The notes: generated by a model from the sequence alone, not told the origin. A stretch of 64,000 nucleotides of DNA from Butyricicoccus pullicaecorum DSM 23266 (GCF_900167005.1 NZ_FUXW01000001.1:1-64000), one strand, 5' to 3'. Counted from the stretch's first letter, positions 34,419 through 43,158 are shown. Numbers and translations are program-made.

Positions 34419-35475
34419 TGCGTTGCAGATGGACCCTTCCATACTCAAGCGGAAAATTGCCGCGTGTGAGACAAGGAAGGAGAAAACATATTACTGGGTG
34501 GCAATGGCGGTGCGCTCGGCACTGATCGTGGCATTTGCCATCGTGTTTATCAGCCTGTTGTCCGGTATTTTCGGTGCGAATAATACCCCACTGGCTGTCG
34601 CATTGTTCTGTATGATGCTGGGCATCCGTTTTGTCAATTTTGAATATTGTGTCGGGGACTCCCTGATTACATTGGCAGCCGTGCTGGCTATCCTGGTATT
34701 TGTGCCCAGTCTGGCTGCAGTGCTGCCACCGGTACTGCTGATTCCGCTGCACTTTGCAGCCTTTTTCGCGCTGCTCTACATGACCACGCAGCGGCCTGAA
34801 ATGGGAAACGGCGGCCTGTACAACTTTGCTTACATTTATTTGACCGGAAACCCGGTATTCGGGGAAGATCTCGTCCGGCGTGTACTTTTGGCCATCGTGG
34901 GATACGTCATCTGCGGTGCCATTCTGTTTTTCAAGCATCGTCATCAGCACAAAACCGTCCGTTTTCATCATGTAATCCGAAAGTTTGACCTGACCACGCA
35001 TGCGCATCTGTGGCAGCTGCGTATGGCACTCGGTGTGAGCCTGATTCTGACTGCCAGACAGGTGTTTGACGTGGAGCGCTTTATGTGGATGGGCTTTGCC
35101 TGCGCCTCGCTGCTGTCGGAATATCCGTACTGCGGCAGCACAGCGACCCGTTTTTGGCAGCGTATTGTGGGCGCGATTGCCGGCTCGTGTGCATTTTTTG
35201 TCCTGTACCAGATCTTACCGGAATCCATGCACATGCTGATGGGACCGCTGGGCGGTCTGTGTCTGGGATTTTGCGTGGACTATCGCTATAAGACCGCAAT
35301 GAACTGCTTTGGTGCACTCATGCTGGGAACCGGAATTTATGGACTGCATGGAGCGGTCATCCTGCGTATTGTGGATACCGTTTTGGGCGTGACATTTGCG
35401 CTGGTGTTTGCGGCCATTTTCCATCGACTGGCTGCAGTCAGATTACTGCCCGATGCACAGGAAAATCAGGGATGA
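34405..35475 (+). CDS. FUSC/aromatic-acid-exporter-family membrane protein
   Basis: A 356-residue polytopic protein with about ten hydrophobic segments in two bundles: residues about 29-140, and about 180-345 (MALGVSLILTARQVF, FVLYQILPESMHMLMGPLGGLCLGFCVDYRY). The second bundle resembles the FUSC_2 domain. Export of aromatic acids or similar anions is the family expectation. ATG 34405 is inside the end of marR, so translation is coupled. Confidence 0.8.
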   Translation: MKFYDALQMDPSILKRKIAACETRKEKTYYWVAMAVRSALIVAFAIVFISLLSGIFGANNTPLAVALFCMMLGIRFVNFEYCVGDSLITLAAVLAILVFVPSLAAVLPPVLLIPLHFAAFFALLYMTTQRPEMGNGGLYNFAYIYLTGNPVFGEDLVRRVLLAIVGYVICGAILFFKHRHQHKTVRFHHVIRKFDLTTHAHLWQLRMALGVSLILTARQVFDVERFMWMGFACASLLSEYPYCGSTATRFWQRIVGAIAGSCAFFVLYQILPESMHMLMGPLGGLCLGFCVDYRYKTAMNCFGALMLGTGIYGLHGAVILRIVDTVLGVTFALVFAAIFHRLAAVRLLPDAQENQG

Positions 35476-35516
35476 TTAGATCATGACATATCAATAACTT
35501 GATGAATTGCAAGAAG

Positions 35517-35566
35517 GTCGTCATTTGCAGCACGAAAATGTACTGCGGATGACGACTTTCTTTTTG
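35517..35566 (+). terminator. terminator after the MarR-FUSC operon
   Basis: GTCGTCAT/ATGACGAC stem with a long loop that can extend the pairing, followed by a T-rich run. Confidence 0.65.
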
Positions 35567-35633
35567 CGGGAGATACAAATATATTTACGAATACAGATTG
35601 CAGAAGGATAAAAGGAAAATAAACGACGAAAAA

Positions 35634-35676
35634 AGAGAACGGCGTGACTATGAAATCACACCGTTCTCTGATTTTT
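35634..35676. terminator. bidirectional terminator hairpin
   Basis: AGAGAACGGCGTGA/TCACACCGTTCTCT with A-run on the left and T-run on the right. On the minus strand it would serve the tRNA-Arg gene whose 3' end lies next to it. Confidence 0.8.
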
Positions 35677-35677
35677 T

Positions 35678-35710
35678 GAAAGCACCATAGTAGGGTGCTT
35701 TCAGTTTTTT
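35678..35710 (+). terminator. second terminator hairpin before the attachment site
   Basis: GAAAGCACC/GGGTGCTTTC hairpin and TTTTTT. Confidence 0.75.
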
Positions 35711-35714
35711 GATT

Positions 35715-35759
35715 TGGCGTCCCTGAGAGGATTCGAACCTCCGGCCTACCGCTTAGGAG
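35715..35759 (-). other. left attachment site: 3' fragment of tRNA-Arg(CCT)
   Basis: On the minus strand this is the last ~45 bases of a tRNA-Arg: loop CTCCTAA (anticodon CCT at 35757-35755), the 3' anticodon strand GCGGT, variable region, T-arm GGTTCGAATCC, acceptor CAGGGAC, discriminator G and CCA (ends 35715). The 5' side of the anticodon stem does not pair (it reads CCGTA, not ACCGC) and no 5' half follows. It is therefore an att fragment, with crossover in the anticodon loop. The intact tRNA should be at the other element end, beyond 64000. Confidence 0.85.
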
Positions 35760-35812
35760 TACGGCGTACCACTTCGTAAATTGTTCATATCATATCTTCC
35801 CATATTGTTTCT

Positions 35813-35969
35813 TCGCAAATTGTGCTGCCTGGAGGCAGGTCAATTTGCACAAATTCCCCTGAAATATGCTGCCTTACAACGGCTTTTCAAATGTCGTATT
35901 AGCAAGGTATTAGCAGGAACCCCTTGTGACAGAGGGCTTCCAGGGGTCATTTCAAAATGCTGTTAGCAC
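35813..35969. repeat. candidate integrase arm-binding repeats at the ICE left end
   Basis: GCAAATTG near 35814 and CAATTTGC near 35841 form an inverted repeat around a small CTGCC-TGGA-GGCAG hairpin. GTATTAGCA occurs twice about 11 bp apart (about 35897-35917), and the related TGTTAGCA lies near 35961-35968, just before the excisionase gene. Tandem short repeats next to an att core are the usual arm sites for tyrosine integrase and Xis. Confidence 0.45.
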
Positions 35970-35986
35970 AGATGGAGGATAATCTT

Positions 35987-36205
35987 ATGAGTACCAACAC
36001 ACCCAACGAAAAAGGAACGCCGCAAAGCAGAACATACACCGTGAATGACATCGCAGCCATTCTCGGTATCGGCCGCGCTACGGCCTATAAGCTAGCCAAC
36101 TCCGGAGCGTTCAAGACGATCCGCATCGGCAACATGATCCGCATCTCCAGGAAGTCTTTTGAAGATTGGCTGAAGGCAGAGGGGTTGGACGACGAAACAG
36201 AATAA
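35987..36205 (+). CDS. excisionase-like helix-turn-helix protein
   Basis: A 72-residue protein with one MerR/Xis-type winged-helix domain: YTVNDIAAILGIGRATAYKLANSGAFKTIRIGNMIRISRKSFEDWL is the standard excisionase-family DNA-binding pattern (residues about 17-62). ATG 35987 lies eight bases after GGAGG; an upstream in-frame start at 35957 lacks one. Being within 230 bp of the att core supports a role as directionality factor. Confidence 0.82.
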   Translation: MSTNTPNEKGTPQSRTYTVNDIAAILGIGRATAYKLANSGAFKTIRIGNMIRISRKSFEDWLKAEGLDDETE

Positions 36206-36207
36206 AA

Positions 36208-36249
36208 GCAAAAGCTGCTGTAGGCTATTAGCTTACAGCGGCTTTTGTG
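36208..36249 (+). terminator. terminator after the excisionase gene
   Basis: AAAGCTGCTGTA/TACAGCGGCTTT hairpin ending in T. Confidence 0.75.
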
Positions 36250-36352
36250 TATCTATATTTGAATATTGTTTTTTAGATTGGTCAATGTAGGCGAAAAATT
36301 TTGTCCTATAAAAAGTGTATATAAATGGGTACCAAATAGTTTGCATTTGTGG

Positions 36353-36358
36353 TATAAT
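36353..36358 (+). promoter_or_regulatory. extended -10 promoter of the sce cassette
   Basis: TGG directly before TATAAT (36353-36358) makes an extended -10; no good -35 is seen. It lies 39 bp before the chosen start of the first gene. Confidence 0.5.
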
Positions 36359-36397
36359 AAAAATGGATTATTATAAGTATTGAAAGAGGGTGATTGT

Positions 36398-37258
36398 TTG
36401 CCGGAAAATAACCTTATTTTAAATCGGTTTTTCACCCAAAATGTCTTTCTCGATATGCTTAGATCAAGTTCAAGTAACAATGTCACATATGGTGCAGTAA
36501 TCAAGAGATTTATAAATGATCCTGAAAATTTAGAAAATGGAACATTAATAAGTGAGATATATCACTTTATGTCTAAGTCATATAGGAACGAATACTTCTA
36601 CCAAAACACATTGCTCAATAAACTTTTACTTGGACGACATAGTATAAATACAACAACCGCATTAACACAGATTCCTATAAGCAAGTCAAAGGCTGATTTT
36701 ATTTTAATAAACGGAAAAGCTGTTGTTTATGAAATTAAGACCGAATTAGATACATTTGACCGTCTTGAAACACAGCTTCGAGATTACTACAAAGGATTCA
36801 ATCATGTCTGTGTAGTAACTTCTGAAGGTCAGTATGAACGAGCCCGAACAATTCTTGATGATACTCCCGTCGGGATTTATGTCCTAACATCAAAAAACAC
36901 CATAAGCGCCAAGCTACGGAAAGAACCAGTCGAAAATAACTCTAGTTTAGACCATACTACTATATTCAAGATATTACACAAACAAGAATTCGAACGCATT
37001 CTGCTCGAATATTATGGTAAACTTCCAGAAACATCTCAAGCGTTTTACTATGGTGAATGTCTTAATCAATTTTCTAACATTCCAATTCTAGACGCATATG
37101 CAATGTCATTAAAACAATTGAAATGCAGAAACCGCATTGAGACAAGCACTTTGGCGCAAATTCCATATGAATTGAAATCTCTTTTTTACTTTGCAAACCC
37201 ATCTAAATCCGAAATGGAAAAGCTTCGTGAATTTCTAAAACAGAAGTACGGAGGTTAG
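36398..37258 (+). CDS. Sce7726-family protein, predicted PD-(D/E)XK nuclease
   Basis: A 286-residue protein recognised as Sce7726-like by overall pattern. Its centre shows a PD-(D/E)XK nuclease core: Asp100 in SKADFILING, Glu112-x-Lys114 in VVYEIKTELD and a helix with Gln126 (LETQLRDYY), followed by VCVVTSEGQ. The nuclease reading is my inference; the family is uncharacterised to my knowledge. Start TTG 36398 is seven bases after GAGGG; the alternative TTG at 36380 has no site. AT-rich (well below 40% GC) unlike its neighbours, so recently acquired. It is 5 bp from the next gene. Confidence 0.75.
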   Translation: MPENNLILNRFFTQNVFLDMLRSSSSNNVTYGAVIKRFINDPENLENGTLISEIYHFMSKSYRNEYFYQNTLLNKLLLGRHSINTTTALTQIPISKSKADFILINGKAVVYEIKTELDTFDRLETQLRDYYKGFNHVCVVTSEGQYERARTILDDTPVGIYVLTSKNTISAKLRKEPVENNSSLDHTTIFKILHKQEFERILLEYYGKLPETSQAFYYGECLNQFSNIPILDAYAMSLKQLKCRNRIETSTLAQIPYELKSLFYFANPSKSEMEKLREFLKQKYGG

Positions 37259-37263
37259 TCAAT

Positions 37264-38217
37264 ATGTATTTTCCTTATTTGCGAGGTCGGCAATACGAAT
37301 TACTTGCATTACGTGAACTTGCCAACAACAATTTACTTGGAGACTATGTTATTCCAATCATCGAGCCTGTTAAATTGTCCCCTACCCTTGTGAACACTAT
37401 GGCTGATTTCATTAAAACGAATCATCCTCTTTCTGTAATTCGTAATCCTGCTGTGGGTACATTTATGTCCGATTGGCAAGATGTTCAAGAAGAAACCAAA
37501 GAAGCGGGCTATAAACAGCGCTTTGCAGATCAGTATGAAAATCCAATAATAATAAAATCTATGATAATGCAAAGAAATGCGAGGGCATTGCTGAAGCATT
37601 GGGACAAACATGGAGTCAATAAAGAGGATCTCCTTGTGATAAATACTGATCGAGACTATTTAGATTTATATGAAACTGCTTTTGGGGAAGTAGTCCCTCG
37701 CTTTGCCTTAATGCCAGATGAAAGCGTTTTTAGACGCAAAGTTCGACACCATAAAGTTTTGCTTGACGATAAATTTGAAAAGCAGGAACGTAATGCTGAT
37801 TATCAGGATGTTGTTGACGAATTCTTTTCAGATGACCATTTGTATTATAAAGAAGATGGATTTGTTGGATTTTCCGACTATTCAGTTGTTGGCAATGAAT
37901 ATTTAGAGGCTGGTTTTGCACCTTATGCTGTAGCAATCCATATTGTGTATTTTGCGAATAATGGATCTTTGAGAGTAAGGCACTTTGTTTCTGATTCTAA
38001 TGAAGATATTACTAACCCGGCGTTGAAGTTTTATCAAGCCGTTTCAAAACTTGCTGAATGGTATAACGCCGACCCTCACCCGGTTCAATTGACTGAAGGT
38101 TTGAAAATCTTTTTGCAGCACTACGAACAGCAGTCTTATCCAGGACTGGGAACAGTCAAAAAACTTTCTCTCATGCATCACCTCGAATTGATGGGTAGAT
38201 ACTTAAGCGAGGTGTAA
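37264..38217 (+). CDS. Sce7725-family protein
   Basis: A 317-residue protein of the Sce7725 family. It opens MYFPYLRGRQYELLALRELA and VIPIIEPVK, a pattern resembling the phage T4 beta-protein family, and has GFVGFSDYSVVGNEY near residue 200. No membrane segment, signal peptide or known catalytic motif is seen. It always seems to travel with Sce7726-type genes (from memory of genomic context, untested here). It sits 5 bp after the Sce7726 gene and 2 bp before the RES gene, so the three are one transcript. Confidence 0.75.
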   Translation: MYFPYLRGRQYELLALRELANNNLLGDYVIPIIEPVKLSPTLVNTMADFIKTNHPLSVIRNPAVGTFMSDWQDVQEETKEAGYKQRFADQYENPIIIKSMIMQRNARALLKHWDKHGVNKEDLLVINTDRDYLDLYETAFGEVVPRFALMPDESVFRRKVRHHKVLLDDKFEKQERNADYQDVVDEFFSDDHLYYKEDGFVGFSDYSVVGNEYLEAGFAPYAVAIHIVYFANNGSLRVRHFVSDSNEDITNPALKFYQAVSKLAEWYNADPHPVQLTEGLKIFLQHYEQQSYPGLGTVKKLSLMHHLELMGRYLSEV

Positions 38218-38219
38218 GG

Positions 38220-39296
38220 ATGTTCTGTTGCAGTAATTGTTTTGCTGATGCTGAAATTAAAGCAATCATCAACGGCAACAAAAAAACAGGAGACTGTGAC
38301 TTTTGCGGAAAACATAATGTTCCAGTTTATGAAATTGGCAAAGATACAACAATAGCCGAACTTCTTGATGGATTATTGGACATATATTCTCCTGTTTCCG
38401 AATTGCCAGATGGATTTCCTCGTGGTCAAACGGATCTAATTAAAAATATTCTTTATAATAATTGGAATATTTTTTCCGTAAAACCAGACGTCATATATCG
38501 TCTGATTACAAAAATTTGTTCTAGTCGATATGAAGATCAACCAGAACTATTTGATAGTCCTGTGGGAATTAAGCAAAGTCAAGATCGTGATTACTTAGAG
38601 GAGAACTCTATTTTGAAGAATAACTGCTGGTCTGACTTTGTAGAAGGAATAAAAAGAAAAAACCGTTTTCATAGTGACTACATCAATACAGAGCGACTTT
38701 TTACATTTTTGCGGTGTGCAGTAAAAACACATCGTAAGGGAGAAACTTTATATCGTTCCAGGATTTGTCATGATGAAAAAGGATACAGACGCACTGAGAT
38801 GGGGCCACCTCCAGATGACAAAGCAAGGGGTGGGCGTGTTAATCCTGTTGGAATTAGCATATTGTATCTCGCTGATGAAAAAGAAACGACACTATATGAA
38901 ATTCGAGCCGGTGTGTATGACTATGTTACAGTAGGCAGTTTTAAACTACTGAAAGATATTGAAGTCATTAATCTTGCTAACATTGATCGCATTAGTCCGT
39001 TTATTGGCATTGATTATGGTTTTGATTTGACTCAGTATGCCGTAAATATTGAGCACCTAAAAATGATTGCACAGGAGATCGCAAAACCTTTGCGAAACGA
39101 CAATGTACTAGATTATCTCCCGACCCAGTACATTAGTGATTTTATCCGAAGCAAAGGTTACGATGGGATTGAGTATGGAAGCACCATGCGCAAACAGGGG
39201 TTCAATTTGGCAGTTTTTGATCCCAGTGTATTCAAGTGCACTAGCACAAAAGTATATGATGTAAAGTCAATTTCCTACGATTATAAACCAATTTAA
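38220..39296 (+). CDS. RES-domain protein with HEPN/RES N-terminal zinc ribbon
   Basis: A 358-residue protein. The N-terminus has paired cysteines (C4-x2-C7, C26-x2-C29), probably a zinc ribbon of the HEPN/RES N-terminal domain type. The C-terminal ~190 residues look like a RES domain: Arg179/Arg181 in LYRSR, Glu227 in LYEIRAG and Ser321 in GIEYGSTM give the R-E-S triad. RES toxins of type II systems degrade NAD+; that activity here is inferred. The RES protein is the likely effector of the cassette. No small antitoxin gene is adjacent. Confidence 0.75.
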   Translation: MFCCSNCFADAEIKAIINGNKKTGDCDFCGKHNVPVYEIGKDTTIAELLDGLLDIYSPVSELPDGFPRGQTDLIKNILYNNWNIFSVKPDVIYRLITKICSSRYEDQPELFDSPVGIKQSQDRDYLEENSILKNNCWSDFVEGIKRKNRFHSDYINTERLFTFLRCAVKTHRKGETLYRSRICHDEKGYRRTEMGPPPDDKARGGRVNPVGISILYLADEKETTLYEIRAGVYDYVTVGSFKLLKDIEVINLANIDRISPFIGIDYGFDLTQYAVNIEHLKMIAQEIAKPLRNDNVLDYLPTQYISDFIRSKGYDGIEYGSTMRKQGFNLAVFDPSVFKCTSTKVYDVKSISYDYKPI

Positions 39297-39563
39297 TTCA
39301 AAAAACTAAAATGCCATACTCGATAATAGCGCTACGAAGATAATGTTTGTGCAAAAATTGAATATCGTGTCGAACGCCATGAGCCAAAGCCTATGGCGTT
39401 TTTTCATGCCTAGAAATGCCCCTAAAGGAGTCGAAAATCCAATATTTCTTCTCCCACAACCAACCGAAAGGTCGCCGCCCATAGGTTTTCCCCTCCGGGG
39501 TGTCCAGGCGGCATAGGGACCCAAAAATCAACACTTTTTAGACCGCCGAAAGGAGGTGATAAC
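39297..39563. other. intergenic region with terminator and GC-rich hairpin
   Basis: AACGCCAT/ATGGCGTT with T-run (39373-39405) terminates the sce cassette. After it, 39471-39521 holds GC-rich inverted segments (GCCGCC and GGCGGC around CCCCTCCGGGG) in front of the conjugation operon. This could be regulatory or part of a transfer origin, but I see no nic consensus there. A strong AAAGGAGGTG precedes the next gene. Confidence 0.5.
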
Positions 39564-40463
39564 ATGGCGGTATTTCGCATTGAGAAAACCCGTGACTACA
39601 CGGTGATGTCCAACCACCACCTGCGAAATGCGGGGCTGTCCCTGAAATCCAAAGGGCTGCTCTCCATGATGCTGTCTTTGCCGGAGGACTGGGACTACAC
39701 CACCAAAGGCCTTGCCCGGATATGCCGGGATGGAGTGGACAGCATTTGTGCTACGGTTCGGGAGCTGGAAGATGCGGGGTATATTATCCGTGAAAGAGTC
39801 CGTAACGCCAACGGGCGGCTCGGCAGCATCGAGTACACGATTTTGGAGCAGCCCAGACCGCCGGAACCTAAACCGGGAAAACCTGAACGGGAAAATCCAG
39901 TTCAGGTAAAACCAGTCTTGGATTCTCCTGTCTTGGGAAAACCTGAACAGGAAAACCCCGCACAATTAAATACTAAAGGATCAAGTAACCAAATATCAAA
40001 TACTGATTCATCAAGTACGGAAGGATCAAATCCTATCCAATCAAGCCCCCAAACCCCCGCAGGGGGCAACAGGGCTGGACGGGACTGGATGCGGGAGCGA
40101 GAGAACTATCGGGAACTGATTTTGGAGAATATCGAGTATGACTATCTATGCCGAGATGACCGGCTGGATCGGGATATGCTGAATGAATTGGTGGAGCTCA
40201 TGGTGGATACCGTCTGTTCCCGCAGGGAGACGATCCGCATTGCCGGGGACGACTATCCGGCGGAGGTGGTGAAATCCCGGTTCCTGAAGCTAAACAGTTC
40301 TCACATCGAGTATGTGTTGGACCGTATGCGGGAGAACACCACCTATGTCCGCAATATCAAGAAATATCTGCTGGCTGCCCTGTATAACGCCCCGGCCACC
40401 ATCGACAGCTACTATGCGTCCCTGGTGAACCACGACCTGTACGGCAGCGGAGAAAGGAGGTAA
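39564..40463 (+). CDS. DUF6017 replication-initiator-like protein
   Basis: A 299-residue protein at the head of the conjugation operon in Tn1549-like elements. The N-terminal ~95 residues form a replication-initiator/helix-turn-helix domain (LSLKSKGLLSMMLSLPEDWDYT...ICATVRELEDAGYI). A low-complexity Pro/Glu/Ser/Asn linker follows (about residues 95-175), then a conserved C-terminal DUF6017 helical domain from RENYRELILENIEYDYL. It may act in element replication or operon control. ATG after AAAGGAGGTGATAAC. Confidence 0.8.
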   Translation: MAVFRIEKTRDYTVMSNHHLRNAGLSLKSKGLLSMMLSLPEDWDYTTKGLARICRDGVDSICATVRELEDAGYIIRERVRNANGRLGSIEYTILEQPRPPEPKPGKPERENPVQVKPVLDSPVLGKPEQENPAQLNTKGSSNQISNTDSSSTEGSNPIQSSPQTPAGGNRAGRDWMRERENYRELILENIEYDYLCRDDRLDRDMLNELVELMVDTVCSRRETIRIAGDDYPAEVVKSRFLKLNSSHIEYVLDRMRENTTYVRNIKKYLLAALYNAPATIDSYYASLVNHDLYGSGERR

Positions 40464-40469
40464 TCACTC

Positions 40470-40958
40470 ATGCAGGAAGAAGTCACCCAGCGCACCGTTG
40501 CCCTCTGTGTGGAGGCCACCAAGCTCTCCGCCGGGATGCTGCAACAGGCCATGAAAAAAGTGCTGGACGAGATGCAGAAGGGCGTGACCGGCCACAAGAC
40601 CAAGCTGCACCACGGCAAGCAGACCCTCCGGCAGCTTATGAAGCACAACACCGGCGTTTCAAACATCGAGATCACCGACCAGAACATCCGGGCCTTTTCC
40701 GCCACCGCCAAGAAGTACGGCATTGACTTCGCGCTGAAAAAGGACACCAGCGGCGATATACCCCGCTACCTGGTGTTCTTCAAGGGCCGGGATGCCGACG
40801 TTATCACGGCAGCCTTTCGGGAGTTCTCCGCAAAGAACCTGGAGAAAGAGAAAAAGCCCTCCATCCGCAAGGAGCTGGAGCAGGCGAAACAGCAGTCCAA
40901 AGCCCAGCACCGCCAGCGGGAGAAGGTCAAGACCAAAGACCGGGGTGTGGAATTATGA
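40470..40958 (+). CDS. pcfB: PcfB-family (DUF3801) conjugation protein
   Basis: A 162-residue protein similar to the PcfB/DUF3801 accessory protein that works with the coupling protein in Gram-positive conjugation. Typical blocks: GMLQQAMKKVLDEM, GKQTLRQLMKHNTGVSNIEI, then DIPRYLVFFKGRDADVITAAFREF. The C-terminus is a Lys/Gln-rich coiled-coil-like tail. Six bp after the DUF6017 gene; it overlaps the virD4 start by 4 bp. Confidence 0.82.
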   Translation: MQEEVTQRTVALCVEATKLSAGMLQQAMKKVLDEMQKGVTGHKTKLHHGKQTLRQLMKHNTGVSNIEITDQNIRAFSATAKKYGIDFALKKDTSGDIPRYLVFFKGRDADVITAAFREFSAKNLEKEKKPSIRKELEQAKQQSKAQHRQREKVKTKDRGVEL

Positions 40959-41260
40959 CGGTTGACTGGAAAAAAAAGCTGATCCCCAACCTCCCGTATC
41001 TGCTGTTCGTGTATCTCTTTGACAAGCTCTGCCAGGCGGTGCGCCTTGCGCCCGGCCTTGACGCCTCTGAAAAGTTCCTGCATTTGAGCCAGGGCTTTAC
41101 AGAGGCGTTTTCTTATGCGGCACCAAGCCTGCATCCGTTGGACCTGCTGGCAGGTATCGCCGGGGCGGTCATCGTCCGGCTGGCGGTGTACGCCAAAGGG
41201 AAAAACGCCCGCAAATACCGCAAGGGCATCGAGTACGGTAGCGCCCGATGGAGTGCATAA
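40955..41260 (+). pseudogene. virD4: virD4 coupling protein, 5' part, interrupted by IME
   Basis: The first 99 codons of a VirD4/TraG type IV coupling protein: N-terminal membrane region with two hydrophobic segments (residues 11-24 and about 63-77), ending in EYGSARW. The next native codon, a Gly, is missing: the reading frame runs into the IME, gains SA and stops at 41258-41260. The rest of the gene resumes at 49257. The product as it stands lacks the ATPase. Confidence 0.88.
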
Positions 41261-41307
41261 TTTTAAGTGTAAAGGACGCCTATATGGACGCACAGGAGGT
41301 TATGCAC

Positions 41308-43158
41308 ATGACTGATTATAGCAAAATTACCGCCCTTTACTCCCGCCTTTCCGTGGGCGACGAGGACAGGGACGGCGGTGAGAGCAACAGCATACAGAAC
41401 CAAAAAATCTTTTTGGAGAACTATGCCAGAGGGCAGCACTTAACCAATATCCGGCACTACATTGACGATGACGAAAGCGGCAGGTTTTTTGACCGTTCTG
41501 CCTACTCCCGCATGATGGACGATGTGGAGAACGGGAAAATCGGTGTCTGCATTATGAAAGACCTGACGCGCTGGGGGCGCGACTATCTCCAAGTCGGCAA
41601 CGCGATGGAGATATTCAGACGGAACAATGTGCGCTTTATCGCGGTCAACAACGGGATAGACAGCGAGAAGCCCGACACATTGGAGTTTGCGCCCTTTATC
41701 AATATCATGTCGGAGTGGTACGCAAAGGACATCAGCAAGAAAGTAAAGACCGGCATTAAGACAAAGGGCATGAGTGGAAAGCCGATTGCCACCGAAGCCC
41801 CCTATGGCTATGTCAAATCCCCGGACAACAAGGATTTTTGGATAATCGACGAGGAAGCCGCAGGAGTTGTCCGTTTGATTTTCCGCCTGTTTCTGGACGG
41901 GAAAAACCGAAACCAAATCGCCGTATATCTGACGCAGGCGCAAATCCCAACGCCCACATTCTACATGAAAGAGCGCGGGCGGGGAACCTGCAAAAACAGG
42001 GCGCTCAATGAGGCCAACCGCTATAAGTGGAACAAAGCCACCTTGACCCATATCCTCACGCGGCAGGAGTATTGCGGTGATGTTGTCAACTTCAAGACCA
42101 CAAAGCACTTCCGCGACAAGCGGAACCACTATGTAGACCGGAGCCAATGGCAGATAACCGAAAATGTGCATGAGCCGATTATTGACCGCACCGACTTTGA
42201 AACCGTACAGCGGATTTTGGAAAATGCGCCCGTCAAACGCCCCAACGGGGACGGGGAAATCCACCCTTTGTCGGGCTTGCTTTTCTGTAAGGATTGCGGC
42301 GCAAAAATGCACATTCGCATAGATTATCGAAACGGCGGCAAGCGTCATGTTGCCTATTGCAGCGAGTACCACAAGGGGAAAGCCAAAAACCCCAAATGCA
42401 ATTCCCCGCACATCATTGACGCGGATTTGCTCATGCAGACCGTCGCGGAAGTGCTGAAGAAAATCGAGGACTACGCTATCAGCAACCGGGCGGAGTTTGA
42501 AGCCTTAGTGAAAAAGAGCCTTGCCATGCAGCAGACCGACAAGACCAAGAAACAGCAGAAGCGTATCCCCCAAATCACGACGCGCCTTGAACAGATCGAC
42601 AAGGTGCTGAACAAGCTCTATGAGGACAATGCCCTTGGCACAATCCCGCAAGACCGCTATGAGCAGATGTCGCAGAAGTATTCAGAAGAATACTACGCGC
42701 TGAAAACGGAGCTTGCCACGCTCCAAGAGCAGCTATCCGCTTACGAGAACGCGGGAGGACGGGCGCAGAAGTTTTTGAAGCTGACGGAACGCCATGCTGC
42801 CTTTACCGACCTGACACCCGCCATTCTCAACGAGTTTATCAGCCGGATTGAAGTGCATGAGCGCGACCAGAAAAGGGCGAGATACGCAATCCAGCACATC
42901 AGCATATATTTCAATTATATCGGCAAGTTTGAGAACGAAGTGACACAGCTTGCAGAGCCGACCGAGCAGGAAATCCGGCAAATGCGGGAGGAAATCGAAG
43001 AAGCCAAAAAGGAAAAGAGCCGCGCATACCACCGGCAGTATTCAAGGGAGTACCGGGCGCGAAACCTTGAAAAGCAGCGGGAGTATGACCGCATGAAAGC
43101 GCGGGAATACCGGGCAAGGAGAAAGGCACAGGCAGCCGCCGCACAGCCCACACAGTAA
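41308..43158 (+). CDS. large serine recombinase of the IME
   Basis: A 616-residue site-specific recombinase that should excise and insert the IME. N-terminal resolvase domain with catalytic Ser in ALYSRLSVGDEDRD near residue 13 and MKDLTRWGRDYLQVG near residue 84. A recombinase domain follows (about 170-290), then a zinc ribbon (CKDCGAKMHIR...YCSEYHKGKAKNPKC, about 330-370), a coiled coil and a DUF4368-type end (LNEFISRIEVHERDQ). The last 40 residues are highly basic. Start ATG 41308 is eight bases after GGAGG. It lies only 56 bp from the left end. Confidence 0.93.
   Translation: MTDYSKITALYSRLSVGDEDRDGGESNSIQNQKIFLENYARGQHLTNIRHYIDDDESGRFFDRSAYSRMMDDVENGKIGVCIMKDLTRWGRDYLQVGNAMEIFRRNNVRFIAVNNGIDSEKPDTLEFAPFINIMSEWYAKDISKKVKTGIKTKGMSGKPIATEAPYGYVKSPDNKDFWIIDEEAAGVVRLIFRLFLDGKNRNQIAVYLTQAQIPTPTFYMKERGRGTCKNRALNEANRYKWNKATLTHILTRQEYCGDVVNFKTTKHFRDKRNHYVDRSQWQITENVHEPIIDRTDFETVQRILENAPVKRPNGDGEIHPLSGLLFCKDCGAKMHIRIDYRNGGKRHVAYCSEYHKGKAKNPKCNSPHIIDADLLMQTVAEVLKKIEDYAISNRAEFEALVKKSLAMQQTDKTKKQQKRIPQITTRLEQIDKVLNKLYEDNALGTIPQDRYEQMSQKYSEEYYALKTELATLQEQLSAYENAGGRAQKFLKLTERHAAFTDLTPAILNEFISRIEVHERDQKRARYAIQHISIYFNYIGKFENEVTQLAEPTEQEIRQMREEIEEAKKEKSRAYHRQYSREYRARNLEKQREYDRMKAREYRARRKAQAAAAQPTQ

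Noticed and set aside
35715-35790. A functional tRNA-Arg gene
   Set aside because: Only the 3' half is present; no D-arm or 5' acceptor strand and the anticodon stem does not pair.
39471-39521. Possible oriT of the ICE before the DUF6017 gene
   Set aside because: GC-rich inverted segments are present, but no recognisable nic motif, and the relaxase gene is far away; kept only as an intergenic note.
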